Positions 44,401 through 53,069 are shown, counted from the stretch's first letter. The stretch is 64,000 nucleotides of DNA from Microlunatus sp. Gsoil 973 (GCF_009707365.1 NZ_CP046122.1:3038001-3102000), one strand, 5' to 3'. Numbers and translations are program-made. The notes: generated from the letters alone by a model not told the origin.

Positions 44401-47400
44401 CAGACGGATGTGAATCGCGGGGAAATCGTCAACACCGCCACGGTCACCGGGACGTCGCCTGCCGGAGACGTCACTGACACGGACACTGCGCTGGTCACGG
44501 CCGATCAGGGGCCGAACATCACAGTGACCAAAATCGCTGACCCGACCGAGTTCGGCTCGGCCGGCACGGTGATCAACTACGGCTACCTCGTAACGAACAA
44601 CGGAAACGTCACCCTTGATGATGTCCGGGTCACCGATCCACAGGTCGGGCTGTCCGCGGTCTCCTGCGCCCCGGCGCAAGGTGCCAGCCTGGCGCCGGGT
44701 GACACGATGAGCTGTACGGCGCGCTACACCACAACGCAGGCAGATCTGAATGCCGGCTTGATCACCAACATCGGAACCGTGACCGGTACACCGCCGACAG
44801 GTCCGGCTGTGTCCGACTCCGATGATGCGGCCGTCACCGCCAATCAGGTTCCCGCGATCACCATTTCCAAGATCGCGGATCCGGCAGAGTTCGGCGCCGC
44901 CGGCACGCCTATCACGTACACCTATCGAGTGACCAACACCGGCAACGTCACCCTCGATGATGTCCGCGTGACCGATCCGCATGTCGGGCTCTCCGCAGTC
45001 TCCTGCGCACCCGCCCAAGGCGCCACTCTGGAGCCCGGCGACCAAATGGACTGCACCGCGGCCTACACAACCACCCAAGCCGATCTCAACTCCGGATCAG
45101 TCACCAACACCGCAACCGTCGTCGGCCAACCACCCACCGGACCGAATGTCACCGACACCGATCAAGCGCTGATCACCGCCAACCAAGGCCCGAACATCCA
45201 GATCATCAAGATCGCAGAACCGGAGACCTTCGGCTCGGCCGGCACTCCGATCACCTACAGCTATCAAGTCACCAACACTGGCAACGTCACCCTTGATGAT
45301 GTACGGGTCACCGACCCACACGTCGGCCTCTCCGCAGTCTCCTGCGCCCCAGCCCAAGGATCCACCCTCGATCCGGGCGATCAGATGGACTGCATCGGCC
45401 GCTACACCACAACGCAATCAGACCTCAACGCCGGATCGGTCACCGACACCGCGACGGTAACCGGTGAACCACCAACAGGTAATGCCGTCACTGATTCCGA
45501 TCAAGCCTTGATCACTGCGAACCAAGGCCCAGCGATCACCATCCAGAAGACGGCAAATCCGACCGAGTTCGGCGCCGCCGGCACGCCCATCACCTACACC
45601 TACCAGGTCACCAACACCGGCAACGTCACCCTCGACGACGTCCGTGTCACCGACCCGCACGTCGGACTCTCCGCAGTCTCCTGCGCCCCCGCCCAAGGCG
45701 CCACGCTTGATCCGGGCGACCAGATGGACTGCACGGCGGTCTACACAACCACCCAAGGCGATCTCAACAGCGGATCAGTCACCAACACCGCAACCGTCGT
45801 CGGCAGCCCACCAACCGGTCCGAACGTGACCGACACCGACCAGGCATTGATCACCGCCAACCAAGGCCCGGCGATCCAGATCACCAAGACCGCCGCCCCG
45901 GACACCTTCGGTGCGGTCGGCACGCCGATCACCTTCACCTATCAAGTCACCAACACTGGCAACGTCACCCTTGATGATGTACGGGTCACCGACCCACACG
46001 TCGGCCTCTCCGCAGTCTCCTGCGCCCCAGCCCAAGGATCCACCCTCGATCCGGGCGATCAGATGGACTGCATCGGCCGCTACACCACAACGCAATCAGA
46101 CCTCAACGCCGGATCGGTCACCGACACCGCGACGGTAACCGGTGAACCACCAACAGGTCCTGCTGTCACTGATTCCGATCAAGCCTTGATCACTGCGAAC
46201 CAAGGCCCAGCGATCACCATCCAGAAGACGGCAAATCCGACCGAGTTCGGCGCCGCCGGCACGCCCATCACCTACACCTACCAGGTCACCAACACCGGCA
46301 ACGTCACCCTCGACGACGTCCGCGTCACCGACCCACACGTCGGACTCTCCGCAGTCTCCTGCGCACCCGCCCAAGGCGCCACCCTGGAGCCCGGCGACCA
46401 GATGGACTGCACGGCGGTCTACACAACCACCCAAGGCGATCTCAACAGCGGATCAGTCACCAACACCGCAACGGTGACCGGTGAACCGCCAACAGGTAAT
46501 GCCGTCACTGATTCCGATCAAGCCTTGATCACTGCGAACCAAGGCCCAGCGATCACCACCCAGAAGACGGCAAATCCGACCGAGTTCGGCGCCGCCGGCA
46601 CGCCCATCACCTACACCTACCAGGTCACCAACACCGGCAACGTCACCCTCGACAACGTCCGCGTCACCGACCCACACGCCGGACTCTCCGCAGTCTCCTG
46701 CGCACCCGCCCAAGGCGCCACCCTGGAGCCGGGCGATCAGATGGACTGCACCGGCCGCTACACAACCACCCAAGCCGATCTCAACAGCGGATCAGTCACC
46801 AACACCGCAACAGTCGTCGGCGCGCCGCCGACCGGACCCCTGGTGACCGACTCGGACTCCGCGGTAGTGGTCGCGAACCAGGCAGCCAACATCGACATCA
46901 CCAAGAGTGCCTTCCCCACTGAGTTCGGGGCGGCAGGAACACCGATCAACTACACCTACCAAGTCACCAACAACGGCAACGTCACCCTTGATGATGTTCA
47001 GGTCGTCGACCCCCACGCCGGACTGTCGACGATCGCCTGCAATCCGCCGCAACGCTCTAGCCTCGATCCTGGCGACACCATGCAGTGCACTGCCGAATAC
47101 ACCACCACCCAGGCCGACCTGAACCGCGGCGGGATCGTCAACACTGCGACGGTGACCGGCACGCCTCCAGCCGGAACCGAGGTCACTGATAGCGACTCCG
47201 CCCTAGTGATAGCGAACCAGTCGGCGAACATCAACATCATCAAGACCGCTTCGCCCACCGAGTTCGGCGCGGCGGGAACACCGATCACCTACACCTATCT
47301 GGTCACCAACAACGGCAACGTCACGCTCGACGACGTGTTGGTCACCGACCCGCACGACGGACTCTCGGCCATCACCTGCGATCCTGCGCAGGGCGCCCGC

Positions 47401-48270
47401 CTGGATCCGGGCGAGGAGATGACCTGTACCGCCGACTACACCACCACCCAGGATGATCTTGATGCCGGGGAGATCATCAACACCGGCACCACCAGCGGTC
47501 TCCCGGTCACCACCGACTCCACCAGCCCACGCCTGCCCGCAGCCCTCGCAGCAGAGCGCGTCTCCGATTCCGACACCGCCATCGTGACGGCGGACCAGAC
47601 ACCGAGCATCGCCATCTCCAAGAGCGCCGACCCAACGTCGGTGGATGCAGCCGGCGACAACATCATCTACTCCTACCGCGTGACCAACAACGGCAATGTC
47701 ACCCTGCACGACGTCCGGGTCACCGACCCGCACCAAGGGTTGTCAGACATCAGCTGCGAGCCGGCCCAGGGCTCGAACCTGGAGCCGGGTGAGCAGCAGG
47801 TCTGCACCGCGAGCTACCGAACCAAGCAGGCCGACATCGAGCGCGGCAGCATTGAGAACGTCGGCACCGTGGCAGCGCTCACGCCCAACGACACCACTGT
47901 GACTGCCAGTGACACGGCGATGGTGTCTGTGGTCGAGAAGCCGACGCCACCACCCACCCCAACTCCAACACCGTCGCCACCATCTCCCACGCCGACCTGT
48001 CCGCAGCCGCCGCCGGCGACGCCGTCACCGAGCCAGCCGCCGACACCGCCGGAGAGCCCGACGCCGCCGTCGACGAGTCCCACGCCGCCACCACCGTGTC
48101 AGCCAGTGGCAACGCCACCGACGAGCACACCAGCGCCGACGTCCGGGCCGGCGAACCTGTCAGGCACCGGAATCAACCCGTTGGTCGAAACGATCCTCGG
48201 TATCGGTGCCGCGCTGCTACTGGCTGGTGCGGTGCTTCTGGTCGTCCACCTGCGGCGGCGCCGCATCTGA
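41314..48270 (+). CDS. Giant secreted surface protein, C-terminal part with DUF7507/DUF11 repeats and sorting signal
   Basis: 2318 residues as an open frame, but the GTG at 41314 is not a true start; it is the continuation of the previous entry after a one-base deletion. It finishes Ig-like repeat 5, adds repeats 6 and 7, then has 17 copies of a 113-residue domain (42.1-47.9 kb). Each copy reads like ITIQKTANPTEFGAAGTPIT, TYQVTNTGNVTLDDVRVTDP, then CAPAQG and DSDQALITANQGP (DUF7507, TIGR01451-like). A Pro/Thr/Ser stalk follows, then LSGTG, a hydrophobic helix ETILGIGAALLLAGAVLLVV and RRRR, which is a sortase-type anchor. Likely a cell-wall-attached adhesin or stalk; no sortase gene is nearby. 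Confidence 0.87.
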   Translation: MESIATASFTPPPRAGSYYWRVSYSGDDNYTALPQSPCGEAGETSTVTPAVPTIATQATTATLPNASVSDTATVTGIPDAPIPTGTVTFRLYGASGTPVCTGDPAFGPATVPLTDGTATSPEFSPTVAGDYFWLVDYSGDANYEPVTSTCDDPNEKSRITKSAVLLTSSAADARFGDEISDTGLLVGVGDVAPTGTVTFTAYGPTDSDEPVCEDVAFAQAGTDLQTTSPGTATADASFTPSDPGRYFWRISYSGDSNYVDTVSDCGALDEESRVTVPSIDIAKTATPDSFGSADSPITYNYRVTNTGDATLDNVRVTDPHDGLSELACAPAQGSSLDPGDVMTCTAVYATTQADLNAGSITNTATVTGTPPTGADVTDTDQAVVTANQGPDIQIAKNASPGSFGAAGTPITYSYQVTNTGNVTLDDVRVTDPHVGLSAVSCAPAQGSSLDPGDVMTCTAVYTTTQADLNAGSITNTATVTGTPPTGADVTDTDQAVVTANQGPDIQIAKNASPGSFGAAGTPITYSYQVTNTGNVTLNNVRVTDPHDGLSDLACAPNQGTSLDPGDVMTCTAVYTTTQDDLNAGSITDTATATGVSVAGDNVLDSDEALVTASTAPAIDIQKTADPTEFGTAGTPITYTYQVTNTGNVTLDDVRVTDPHVGLSAVSCAPAQGATLEPGDQMDCTAVYTTTQGDLNSGSVTDTATVVGSPPTGSNVTDTDQALITANQGPAIQIAKTVAPDTFGAVGTPITYSYQVTNTGNVTLNDVQVTDPHDGLSTISCSPSQGSSLDPGSAMSCTASYSATQADLNIGSITDTATVVGSPPTGPNVTDSDQALVTATTAPAIDIQKSAEPTEFSAAGTPIAYTFVVTNTGNVTLDNVDVTDPLDGLTPIACDPAQGVSLDPGDQMTCTAGYTTTQADLNRGDIANTATVVGVPPAGPNVSDSDQQLITANQGPEIQITKIADPTEFGSAGTPITYTYRMINTGNVTVDDVRITDPHSGLSAISCAPAQGASLDPGDQMDCTAVYTTTQTDVNRGEIVNTATVTGTSPAGDVTDTDTALVTADQGPNITVTKIADPTEFGSAGTVINYGYLVTNNGNVTLDDVRVTDPQVGLSAVSCAPAQGASLAPGDTMSCTARYTTTQADLNAGLITNIGTVTGTPPTGPAVSDSDDAAVTANQVPAITISKIADPAEFGAAGTPITYTYRVTNTGNVTLDDVRVTDPHVGLSAVSCAPAQGATLEPGDQMDCTAAYTTTQADLNSGSVTNTATVVGQPPTGPNVTDTDQALITANQGPNIQIIKIAEPETFGSAGTPITYSYQVTNTGNVTLDDVRVTDPHVGLSAVSCAPAQGSTLDPGDQMDCIGRYTTTQSDLNAGSVTDTATVTGEPPTGNAVTDSDQALITANQGPAITIQKTANPTEFGAAGTPITYTYQVTNTGNVTLDDVRVTDPHVGLSAVSCAPAQGATLDPGDQMDCTAVYTTTQGDLNSGSVTNTATVVGSPPTGPNVTDTDQALITANQGPAIQITKTAAPDTFGAVGTPITFTYQVTNTGNVTLDDVRVTDPHVGLSAVSCAPAQGSTLDPGDQMDCIGRYTTTQSDLNAGSVTDTATVTGEPPTGPAVTDSDQALITANQGPAITIQKTANPTEFGAAGTPITYTYQVTNTGNVTLDDVRVTDPHVGLSAVSCAPAQGATLEPGDQMDCTAVYTTTQGDLNSGSVTNTATVTGEPPTGNAVTDSDQALITANQGPAITTQKTANPTEFGAAGTPITYTYQVTNTGNVTLDNVRVTDPHAGLSAVSCAPAQGATLEPGDQMDCTGRYTTTQADLNSGSVTNTATVVGAPPTGPLVTDSDSAVVVANQAANIDITKSAFPTEFGAAGTPINYTYQVTNNGNVTLDDVQVVDPHAGLSTIACNPPQRSSLDPGDTMQCTAEYTTTQADLNRGGIVNTATVTGTPPAGTEVTDSDSALVIANQSANINIIKTASPTEFGAAGTPITYTYLVTNNGNVTLDDVLVTDPHDGLSAITCDPAQGARLDPGEEMTCTADYTTTQDDLDAGEIINTGTTSGLPVTTDSTSPRLPAALAAERVSDSDTAIVTADQTPSIAISKSADPTSVDAAGDNIIYSYRVTNNGNVTLHDVRVTDPHQGLSDISCEPAQGSNLEPGEQQVCTASYRTKQADIERGSIENVGTVAALTPNDTTVTASDTAMVSVVEKPTPPPTPTPTPSPPSPTPTCPQPPPATPSPSQPPTPPESPTPPSTSPTPPPPCQPVATPPTSTPAPTSGPANLSGTGINPLVETILGIGAALLLAGAVLLVVHLRRRRI
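42145..47935 (+). repeat. 17 tandem 339-bp domain repeats inside the surface-protein gene
   Basis: Seventeen domains of about 113 codons. Divergence is uneven: repeats 10-14 (45.2-46.8 kb) are nearly identical at the DNA level, with a two-repeat unit duplicated at an offset of 678 bp (45271 matches 45949), whereas the first and last repeats are old and diverged. Repeats 2 and 3 (42.5-43.0 kb) are another recent pair. Confidence 0.88.
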
Positions 48271-49392
48271 TCACGGCAGTCGGGGGGTCAGCCGAAGATG
48301 CCGCGCCGCTGGTTGAGCAGTTCGTAAAGGCTGTGCTGGACGGTGTCCCGGACCTGATCGGTGACGTTGAACACCACCATCGGATCCTCGGCAGCCCCTT
48401 GGGGAAGTTCGTCGGTGGCGATCTGCTCGCCGAAGCGGGATGATCCACTTGCTCGGCAAGGGGATCATCCCGATCACACCCAGCAAGGGGAAGAGCGGAG
48501 TCACCGGGAAGTACGGCACCCCGAGGATCCGTGCCAGGGTCGGCATCTGCGCGACCTGCGGATAGATCTCCTCCGACCCGATGATCGAGGTCGGGACGAT
48601 CGGCACGCGGGCGCGAACCGCTGCCGACACGAATCCGCCGCGTCCGAACCGCTGCAGCTTGTAGCGCTCGGAGTACAGCTTGCCCAGCCCTTTGAAGCCC
48701 TCGGGAAAGACGGTCACCAGCTCGCCGCGGCCCAACAGCCGCTCCGCATCCTCCTGGCAGGCGAGCGTTACGCCGATCTTGCGCGCGAAGTCGCCGACGT
48801 ACGGCGTGTCGAACACCAGGTCGGCACCGAGGTTGCGGGCGTGCCGCTCGACCTCGTCGAAGATCACCGTCTGAAGGACGAGGGCGTCGATCGGCAGCGT
48901 TCCGGCGTGGTTGGCGACGAGCAGTGCCGCGCCATCGGTCGGAATGTTCTCCGCGCCCTGCACCTCGACGCGGAACCAGCTCCGCGCCAGCCGGTGCAGC
49001 GCCGGCAACACGATTGTCGTGGTGAACTCCGGATCGAAACCGAACTCGTCGACGGCGTAGTCACCGGACATCCGACGCCGCACGTAGTCGGCAAGCTCCT
49101 CGGTCGTGCCGGACCAGTCGACACCCCACCGGGATGCCAACCCCAGGGCCTCGCGGAGTGGGTCGTCCGCAACGGCGCGCAGCTGCTCGATCGGCACCGC
49201 GCGCAGTCCGGCAGCAAGCCGCTGCGCCGCGCCGATCAGGTCGGCCAGCAATCGCGAGAACTCCGACGAACGGCCTTCATGATCAGCTCCTGCGTACTCC
49301 TCATGAACACGGGCATCGCGATGATCATCTTCATGATGGCCCCCATGATCATCACGATGGTCGTCCAGCGGAATCACATCCGCATCAGCCAT
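48271..49392 (-). CDS. Lysophospholipid acyltransferase family protein, C-terminus frameshifted
   Basis: PlsC-like acyltransferase transferring an acyl chain to a lysophospholipid. After a His/Asp-rich N-terminus (DDHRDDHGGHHEDDH) come the catalytic motif NHAGTLPIDALVL (NHx4D), the glycerophosphate loop TVFPEGFKGLGKLYSERYKL and SIIGSEEIYPQVA. At PLPSKWII the frame breaks: an extra base in the GGG run at 48437-48439 replaces the normal end (FGEQIATDELPQGAAEDP, to RRGIFG and TGA at 48288-48290) by about 56 unrelated residues to 48271. Corrected length 367. ATG 49392 overlaps the epimerase stop. Matches the Rv0502 position after galE2 (from memory). Confidence 0.83.
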   Translation of the reverse strand: MADADVIPLDDHRDDHGGHHEDDHRDARVHEEYAGADHEGRSSEFSRLLADLIGAAQRLAAGLRAVPIEQLRAVADDPLREALGLASRWGVDWSGTTEELADYVRRRMSGDYAVDEFGFDPEFTTTIVLPALHRLARSWFRVEVQGAENIPTDGAALLVANHAGTLPIDALVLQTVIFDEVERHARNLGADLVFDTPYVGDFARKIGVTLACQEDAERLLGRGELVTVFPEGFKGLGKLYSERYKLQRFGRGGFVSAAVRARVPIVPTSIIGSEEIYPQVAQMPTLARILGVPYFPVTPLFPLLGVIGMIPLPSKWIIPLRRADRHRRTSPRGCRGSDGGVQRHRSGPGHRPAQPLRTAQPAARHLRLTPRLP

Positions 49393-50434
49393 GGCTGCCT
49401 CCGGAGGATCGCTCCACCCTCGGCCGCGCAGTTTCGGCGATCCGCCGCACCAGTTCACCGGCCCGCGGAACGCGGAGCCTGCCCGGCCGAAGGCCCGCGG
49501 CGAAGTCCTCGAGTGCGCGCCGGGTGGAGTACGCCGGACTGAATCCGGTGGCCGCGACGAACCGGCTGATGTCCATACTGCGACCATAGGTCACTGCGTC
49601 AATCCGATCGGCGGTCATGTCGGCCCAGCCGCTGTGCCGACCGAGCAGGGCCACCGATGGCGCAATCTGGGCAGGCATCGGGATCGCCGGCCGGTCCAGG
49701 ACGGCCAAGGCCTGATGCAGGGTGATGACGTCCGGCGCGGCCACGTTGAACGTGCCCGGAAGGTCGGTGTGGCTGACCAGATCGAGGGCGGTGACCGCGT
49801 CGACCGGATGCAGGAATTGCAGGCGGGCGTCGTAGCCCATCACAGTGGGGACCAGACGTAGCGACAGATACCGGGCCAGCGCGGAATCGGCATGGGCGCC
49901 GATCACGTCGGCGAACCGCAGGGTCGTGACGACGAGATCGGGACGACGGCGGGCCAGACCGTCGACGTAGCTCTCCATCTCCCTGGCGTCCTTGCCGAAT
50001 CCGGATCGCGGCTCGATCCGGGCGGCCATGTCCTCGGTGAACCGGGCGGGGTCCCTCGGCGAGGCGCCGTAGACGGCAGCCGACGAGCGCGCGATCAGCC
50101 GCCGTACGGATGTCGACGTCTGGCAGGCGGCCAGCAACTGCATCGTGCCGATGACATTGATCTCCTTCATCATCGACCGGCCGCCGGCGCCGGTCGGCGA
50201 GGAGACCATCCCCAGGTGCACGACCGTCTCCACCCCGGACCCGGCGATCAGTCTGCCGATGGCAGCGCTGCGGATGTCGGCCCGGACATATCTGGCCCGG
50301 CCGATGTCGTACTTGGGCGGCAGCACATCGACGCCGATGACTTCGAGGTCGTCATCGGCGGCAAGCGATCGGGCGAAACGGGCGCCCAGCGGCCGCGCAA
50401 CACCGGTGATCAGAATGACCCGCACGGGCACCAA
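49385..50434 (-). CDS. NAD-dependent epimerase/dehydratase (extended SDR)
   Basis: 349 residues. NAD-binding motif ILITGVARPLGARFARSL at the N-terminus, VVHLGMVSS, and an Arg/Ser/Tyr region in which the classic YxxxK is hard to see (SSAAVYGASPRDPARFTED, then SGFGKDAREMESYV), so catalysis may be altered. The Rv0501 (galE2) counterpart occupies the same position after bS22. GTG/ATG at 50434 starts PVRVILITG. Sugar substrate is unknown. Confidence 0.83.
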   Translation of the reverse strand: MVPVRVILITGVARPLGARFARSLAADDDLEVIGVDVLPPKYDIGRARYVRADIRSAAIGRLIAGSGVETVVHLGMVSSPTGAGGRSMMKEINVIGTMQLLAACQTSTSVRRLIARSSAAVYGASPRDPARFTEDMAARIEPRSGFGKDAREMESYVDGLARRRPDLVVTTLRFADVIGAHADSALARYLSLRLVPTVMGYDARLQFLHPVDAVTALDLVSHTDLPGTFNVAAPDVITLHQALAVLDRPAIPMPAQIAPSVALLGRHSGWADMTADRIDAVTYGRSMDISRFVAATGFSPAYSTRRALEDFAAGLRPGRLRVPRAGELVRRIAETARPRVERSSGGSHG

Positions 50435-50636
50435 ACTAGCCGGTCGAACGGCTCGCAGCCGCCCCCTCCCGCCGAGGGGTCAGTAATTGCCTCATCTGTG
50501 CGGTGTGTCGTCGCCGCCGGTCGCGAAACGGCGGCATCGGACGAAGCGATCGCCTTGACGACCGATCGGGCTGGGATGACCGGTCGAGTGATGATGACCG
50601 GTCGGGTCCGGGCCGGGCGCCGGACCGCCGGGCCGA

Positions 50637-50738
50637 CTACTTGCCGGCGCGGCGGCGCTGGATGCGTGTGCGCTTCAGCAGCTTGCGGTGCTTCTTCTTC
50701 GCCATCCGCTTCCGGCGCTTCTTGATAACCGAACCCAC
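50637..50738 (-). CDS. 30S ribosomal protein bS22 (AURKAIP1/COX24 domain)
   Basis: 33 residues, extremely basic: starts [18 protein letters not shown] and ends RRRAGK. It is nearly the same as the mycobacterial 30S protein bS22, which was first seen in ribosome structures near the decoding region, and matches the Rv0500B locus. Start is GTG at 50738, preceded by AGAGG; stop TAG 50637-50639. Too short for ordinary gene calling. It lies before the epimerase gene, as in mycobacteria. Confidence 0.9.
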
Positions 50739-50802
50739 TCTTGGACCTCTCGATCTCCCCGGGCCGAAGCCCCGGACCAACCCTTTGTTGGCATTTCAAA
50801 CA

Positions 50803-50816
50803 CGTGACGCGTCACG
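50803..50816. promoter_or_regulatory. Perfect 14-bp palindrome upstream of bS22
   Basis: CGTGACGCGTCACG, 65 bp upstream of the bS22 start in the 203-bp gap before the DUF4185 gene. It may be an operator or overlap the bS22 promoter on the minus strand; TTTGAA and TGCCAACA lie between it and the gene. No regulator known. Confidence 0.4.
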
Positions 50817-50934
50817 ATCACCGCCGCATATCGCCCGGTCGCTCAGACCCGCGCAGCACAGCATCGTCGGACAAGAAGTGAATCTTACCGGCGCGTACGG
50901 ATCGTGGCCAATCGTGGCCGGTCCCGGAGGTCAA

Positions 50935-50954
50935 GCGGCGCCTACAGGCGCCGC
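50935..50954 (-). terminator. GC hairpin at the 3' end of the DUF4185 gene
   Basis: GCGGCGCC/GGCGCCGC with a TACA loop, 8-bp perfect stem, overlapping the TAG stop and last codons (QGLGRRL) of the DUF4185 gene. No T-run follows. Confidence 0.55.
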
Positions 50955-52162
50955 CCCAAACCCTGGAAGCGGTACTGGCTGACGTGGTAGACGCTGTTGT
51001 CGCCGGTGTTCCACTGGCTCACGGTCAGGTGCAGATCGTCGAGCGTGGAGCCCGGGATGACATAGCTGCCGTAGAGCTGGGCCACGTGGTTGGCGTCCTG
51101 GGCGTCCCAGCTGGTGCCGTGCAACAGGGTGATCTTCTCGGTCTGCCGCAGATCCTGGGTCGGATGGTCGAGGACCATCGCATCGATCCGGTAGTTGGTC
51201 GGATCGAACCAGGTGAACACCCACCGGTCACCGAAGCGACGCAATGACGATTCGCCGATGATGTCGTCGCTGACGGTGTCCGGCCCGGCACCCCAGCGCC
51301 AGGTGTCGCCATCCTTGCCCCACGGCTGGTACGCGTCGGGATTGGTGAGGTCATCAGGTCGCACCCGGTGCAGGATCATCGGCGTCTGGCGGAGGAACTT
51401 GGATGTGTAGACGTAGACCCAGCCGTCCGCACCGAGTTCCCAGGTGGCGAGTTGCCACATCCGGTCGTACGCGTCTCCCGGGAATCGGGCGCCGGAGTCC
51501 TGCCAGGTCGCCCCGTTGTCCGCAGAGGTCCAGATCCCGCTCCAGATCACGTTGCCGAAGCCCTGGTTGACCACGGCATGCAGGTACATGGTGTCGCCGA
51601 GGGTGATCAGGTCCGACGGAATGATTGTCGAGATCTCGTCCCCATGTTCATACGGGATCAGCTGCGCGGCAGGATTGCCGCCGACAGCGCCGGAGAAGGT
51701 CACCCCGGCCCGCGGATTCGTGGTCGGCGACCACAATGCGGTCGGTGAGCGCCAGTTGTCACCCCAGTTGCCGCTGAAACTGTCGCCGAAGACGTACAGC
51801 GACCGGCCGTCGGGGCAGCGTCGGACCACACCGAGATCCACCCAGTCCAGGCCGTACTTGCTGGTGATTCCGGGTCCGGTCAGATCCTTGACCTTGGTGA
51901 TCTTGATGCCGTTCTCCTGGACCGGGGGATACTCCAGTCCGGTGTCCGCGGAGGCCGGCAGCGTGGCTCCCGCCAGACCCGCACCCAGCGCCCCGACGGC
52001 GCCGCCGAGCAGCAGTCTTCGGCTGCGGCTGCGCGGATTCGTGTCGCGTGGTGGGTTCGTGAGGTCTGTCCGACTCGTCGGGTTCGTCGGGTTGGTCGGG
52101 TTGGTCGGGTTGGTCGGAGGGGTTGCTGAAACCATCGAGTTGCTCACTTCCTTGTGTGCCAT
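50942..52162 (-). CDS. Tat-exported DUF4185 protein (possible GH183 arabinan hydrolase)
   Basis: 406 residues. N-terminus has a hydrophilic TNP tripeptide repeat (residues about 16-27), then a twin-arginine type signal (SRSRRLLLGGAVGALGAGLA, cleavage near LPASA). The mature part is a DUF4185 five-bladed propeller-like domain: LYVFGDSFSGNWGDNWRSPT, WTSADNGATWQDSGARFP, WVYVYTSKFLRQTPMILHRV. DUF4185 members were recently shown to be endo-D-arabinanases (family GH183). Microlunatus-like bacteria do not have mycobacterial arabinogalactan so the native target would be another arabinan or foreign wall; this is inference. GTG or ATG near 52162 is unclear because the TNP region is optional. Confidence 0.8.
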   Translation of the reverse strand: MAHKEVSNSMVSATPPTNPTNPTNPTNPTSRTDLTNPPRDTNPRSRSRRLLLGGAVGALGAGLAGATLPASADTGLEYPPVQENGIKITKVKDLTGPGITSKYGLDWVDLGVVRRCPDGRSLYVFGDSFSGNWGDNWRSPTALWSPTTNPRAGVTFSGAVGGNPAAQLIPYEHGDEISTIIPSDLITLGDTMYLHAVVNQGFGNVIWSGIWTSADNGATWQDSGARFPGDAYDRMWQLATWELGADGWVYVYTSKFLRQTPMILHRVRPDDLTNPDAYQPWGKDGDTWRWGAGPDTVSDDIIGESSLRRFGDRWVFTWFDPTNYRIDAMVLDHPTQDLRQTEKITLLHGTSWDAQDANHVAQLYGSYVIPGSTLDDLHLTVSQWNTGDNSVYHVSQYRFQGLGRRL

Positions 52163-52211
52163 CTGGTGTCATGCCGACCCGGGCATCCTAGCCACACAGT
52201 AGATTGGACCG

Positions 52212-53069
52212 ATGACACAGGCCGACGTCGACGATCTTGTGCATCGGCTGGGAATCACCGGAGTGCGGGCCGCCACGACGCTGCAGGCCGGCCAGGGAGG
52301 CAACGACCTGTGGCGGCTCGAACGTGCCGACGGCAACCTCGTGATCCGCGGTTTTCCACCAGGACGGCCCGCTCTCCTTGCCGAACGTGAGTCGCAGGCG
52401 CATCGATTCGCGCGCGATCACGGTCTCTGCGTGCCCACGGTGCAAAGCAGCCAGGTCCTCGACGGCCGGTCCTATCTGGTGATGGATCACGTGGCAGGGA
52501 CCCGGCTTGCCGATGCCCTGTGGGCCGGAGCAGACCCTGATGATCTTGGACGCCGCTCCGGTGCCGCGCTGGCGGCGCTGCACGCCATCAGCGATCCACC
52601 GCCGCCGTTGGTTGCCGCCCGGTCCTGGTTGGACTGGCCCGAGCCGATGCCCGACATCCGGCCGCTGCTGGAGCCGTACGACGTCGGGTCGGTCGTGCTG
52701 CACCTGGACTTCCACCCGGAGAATCTGATCATCACTCCCGACGGTCGGATCGCTGTCCTGGACTGGGCGAACTGTCTGACCGGTCCACCGACGGCTGACC
52801 TGGCCCGCGCTCTGTCGATCCTGGAGTTGATCATGGTTGCCGTGCCGAACCTGCCAGATGCCGCGGCACAGGCTGTCCGGCGTTACCGGGAAGGATTTCT
52901 GTCCGGTTACCGGCAGGCGGGCGGGAGTGACCGGATCCCCGATCCGGTGCGCGGGTGGGCGTACGCGGCACAGCGGCGGGACCTGGCCGGCAGCTGGGTA
53001 CCGCAGTGGTATCTGGACCGACTGGGGGAACGCGAGCACGCCCTGGTCGACGGTCAGAACATCCCGTAG
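52212..53069 (+). CDS. Aminoglycoside phosphotransferase-fold kinase (second of four)
   Basis: 285 residues. ATP-binding N-lobe with GGNDLWRLERADGNLVIRGF, catalytic loop LHLDFHPENLIITPDG (H-x-D-x4-N) and VLDWANCLTGPPTADLARAL. Looks complete for activity. ATG at 52212, divergent from DUF4185 gene by 49 bp. Its last 16 bases overlap the convergent PPOX gene end. Substrate unknown; no resistance role can be assumed. Confidence 0.78.
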   Translation: MTQADVDDLVHRLGITGVRAATTLQAGQGGNDLWRLERADGNLVIRGFPPGRPALLAERESQAHRFARDHGLCVPTVQSSQVLDGRSYLVMDHVAGTRLADALWAGADPDDLGRRSGAALAALHAISDPPPPLVAARSWLDWPEPMPDIRPLLEPYDVGSVVLHLDFHPENLIITPDGRIAVLDWANCLTGPPTADLARALSILELIMVAVPNLPDAAAQAVRRYREGFLSGYRQAGGSDRIPDPVRGWAYAAQRRDLAGSWVPQWYLDRLGEREHALVDGQNIP

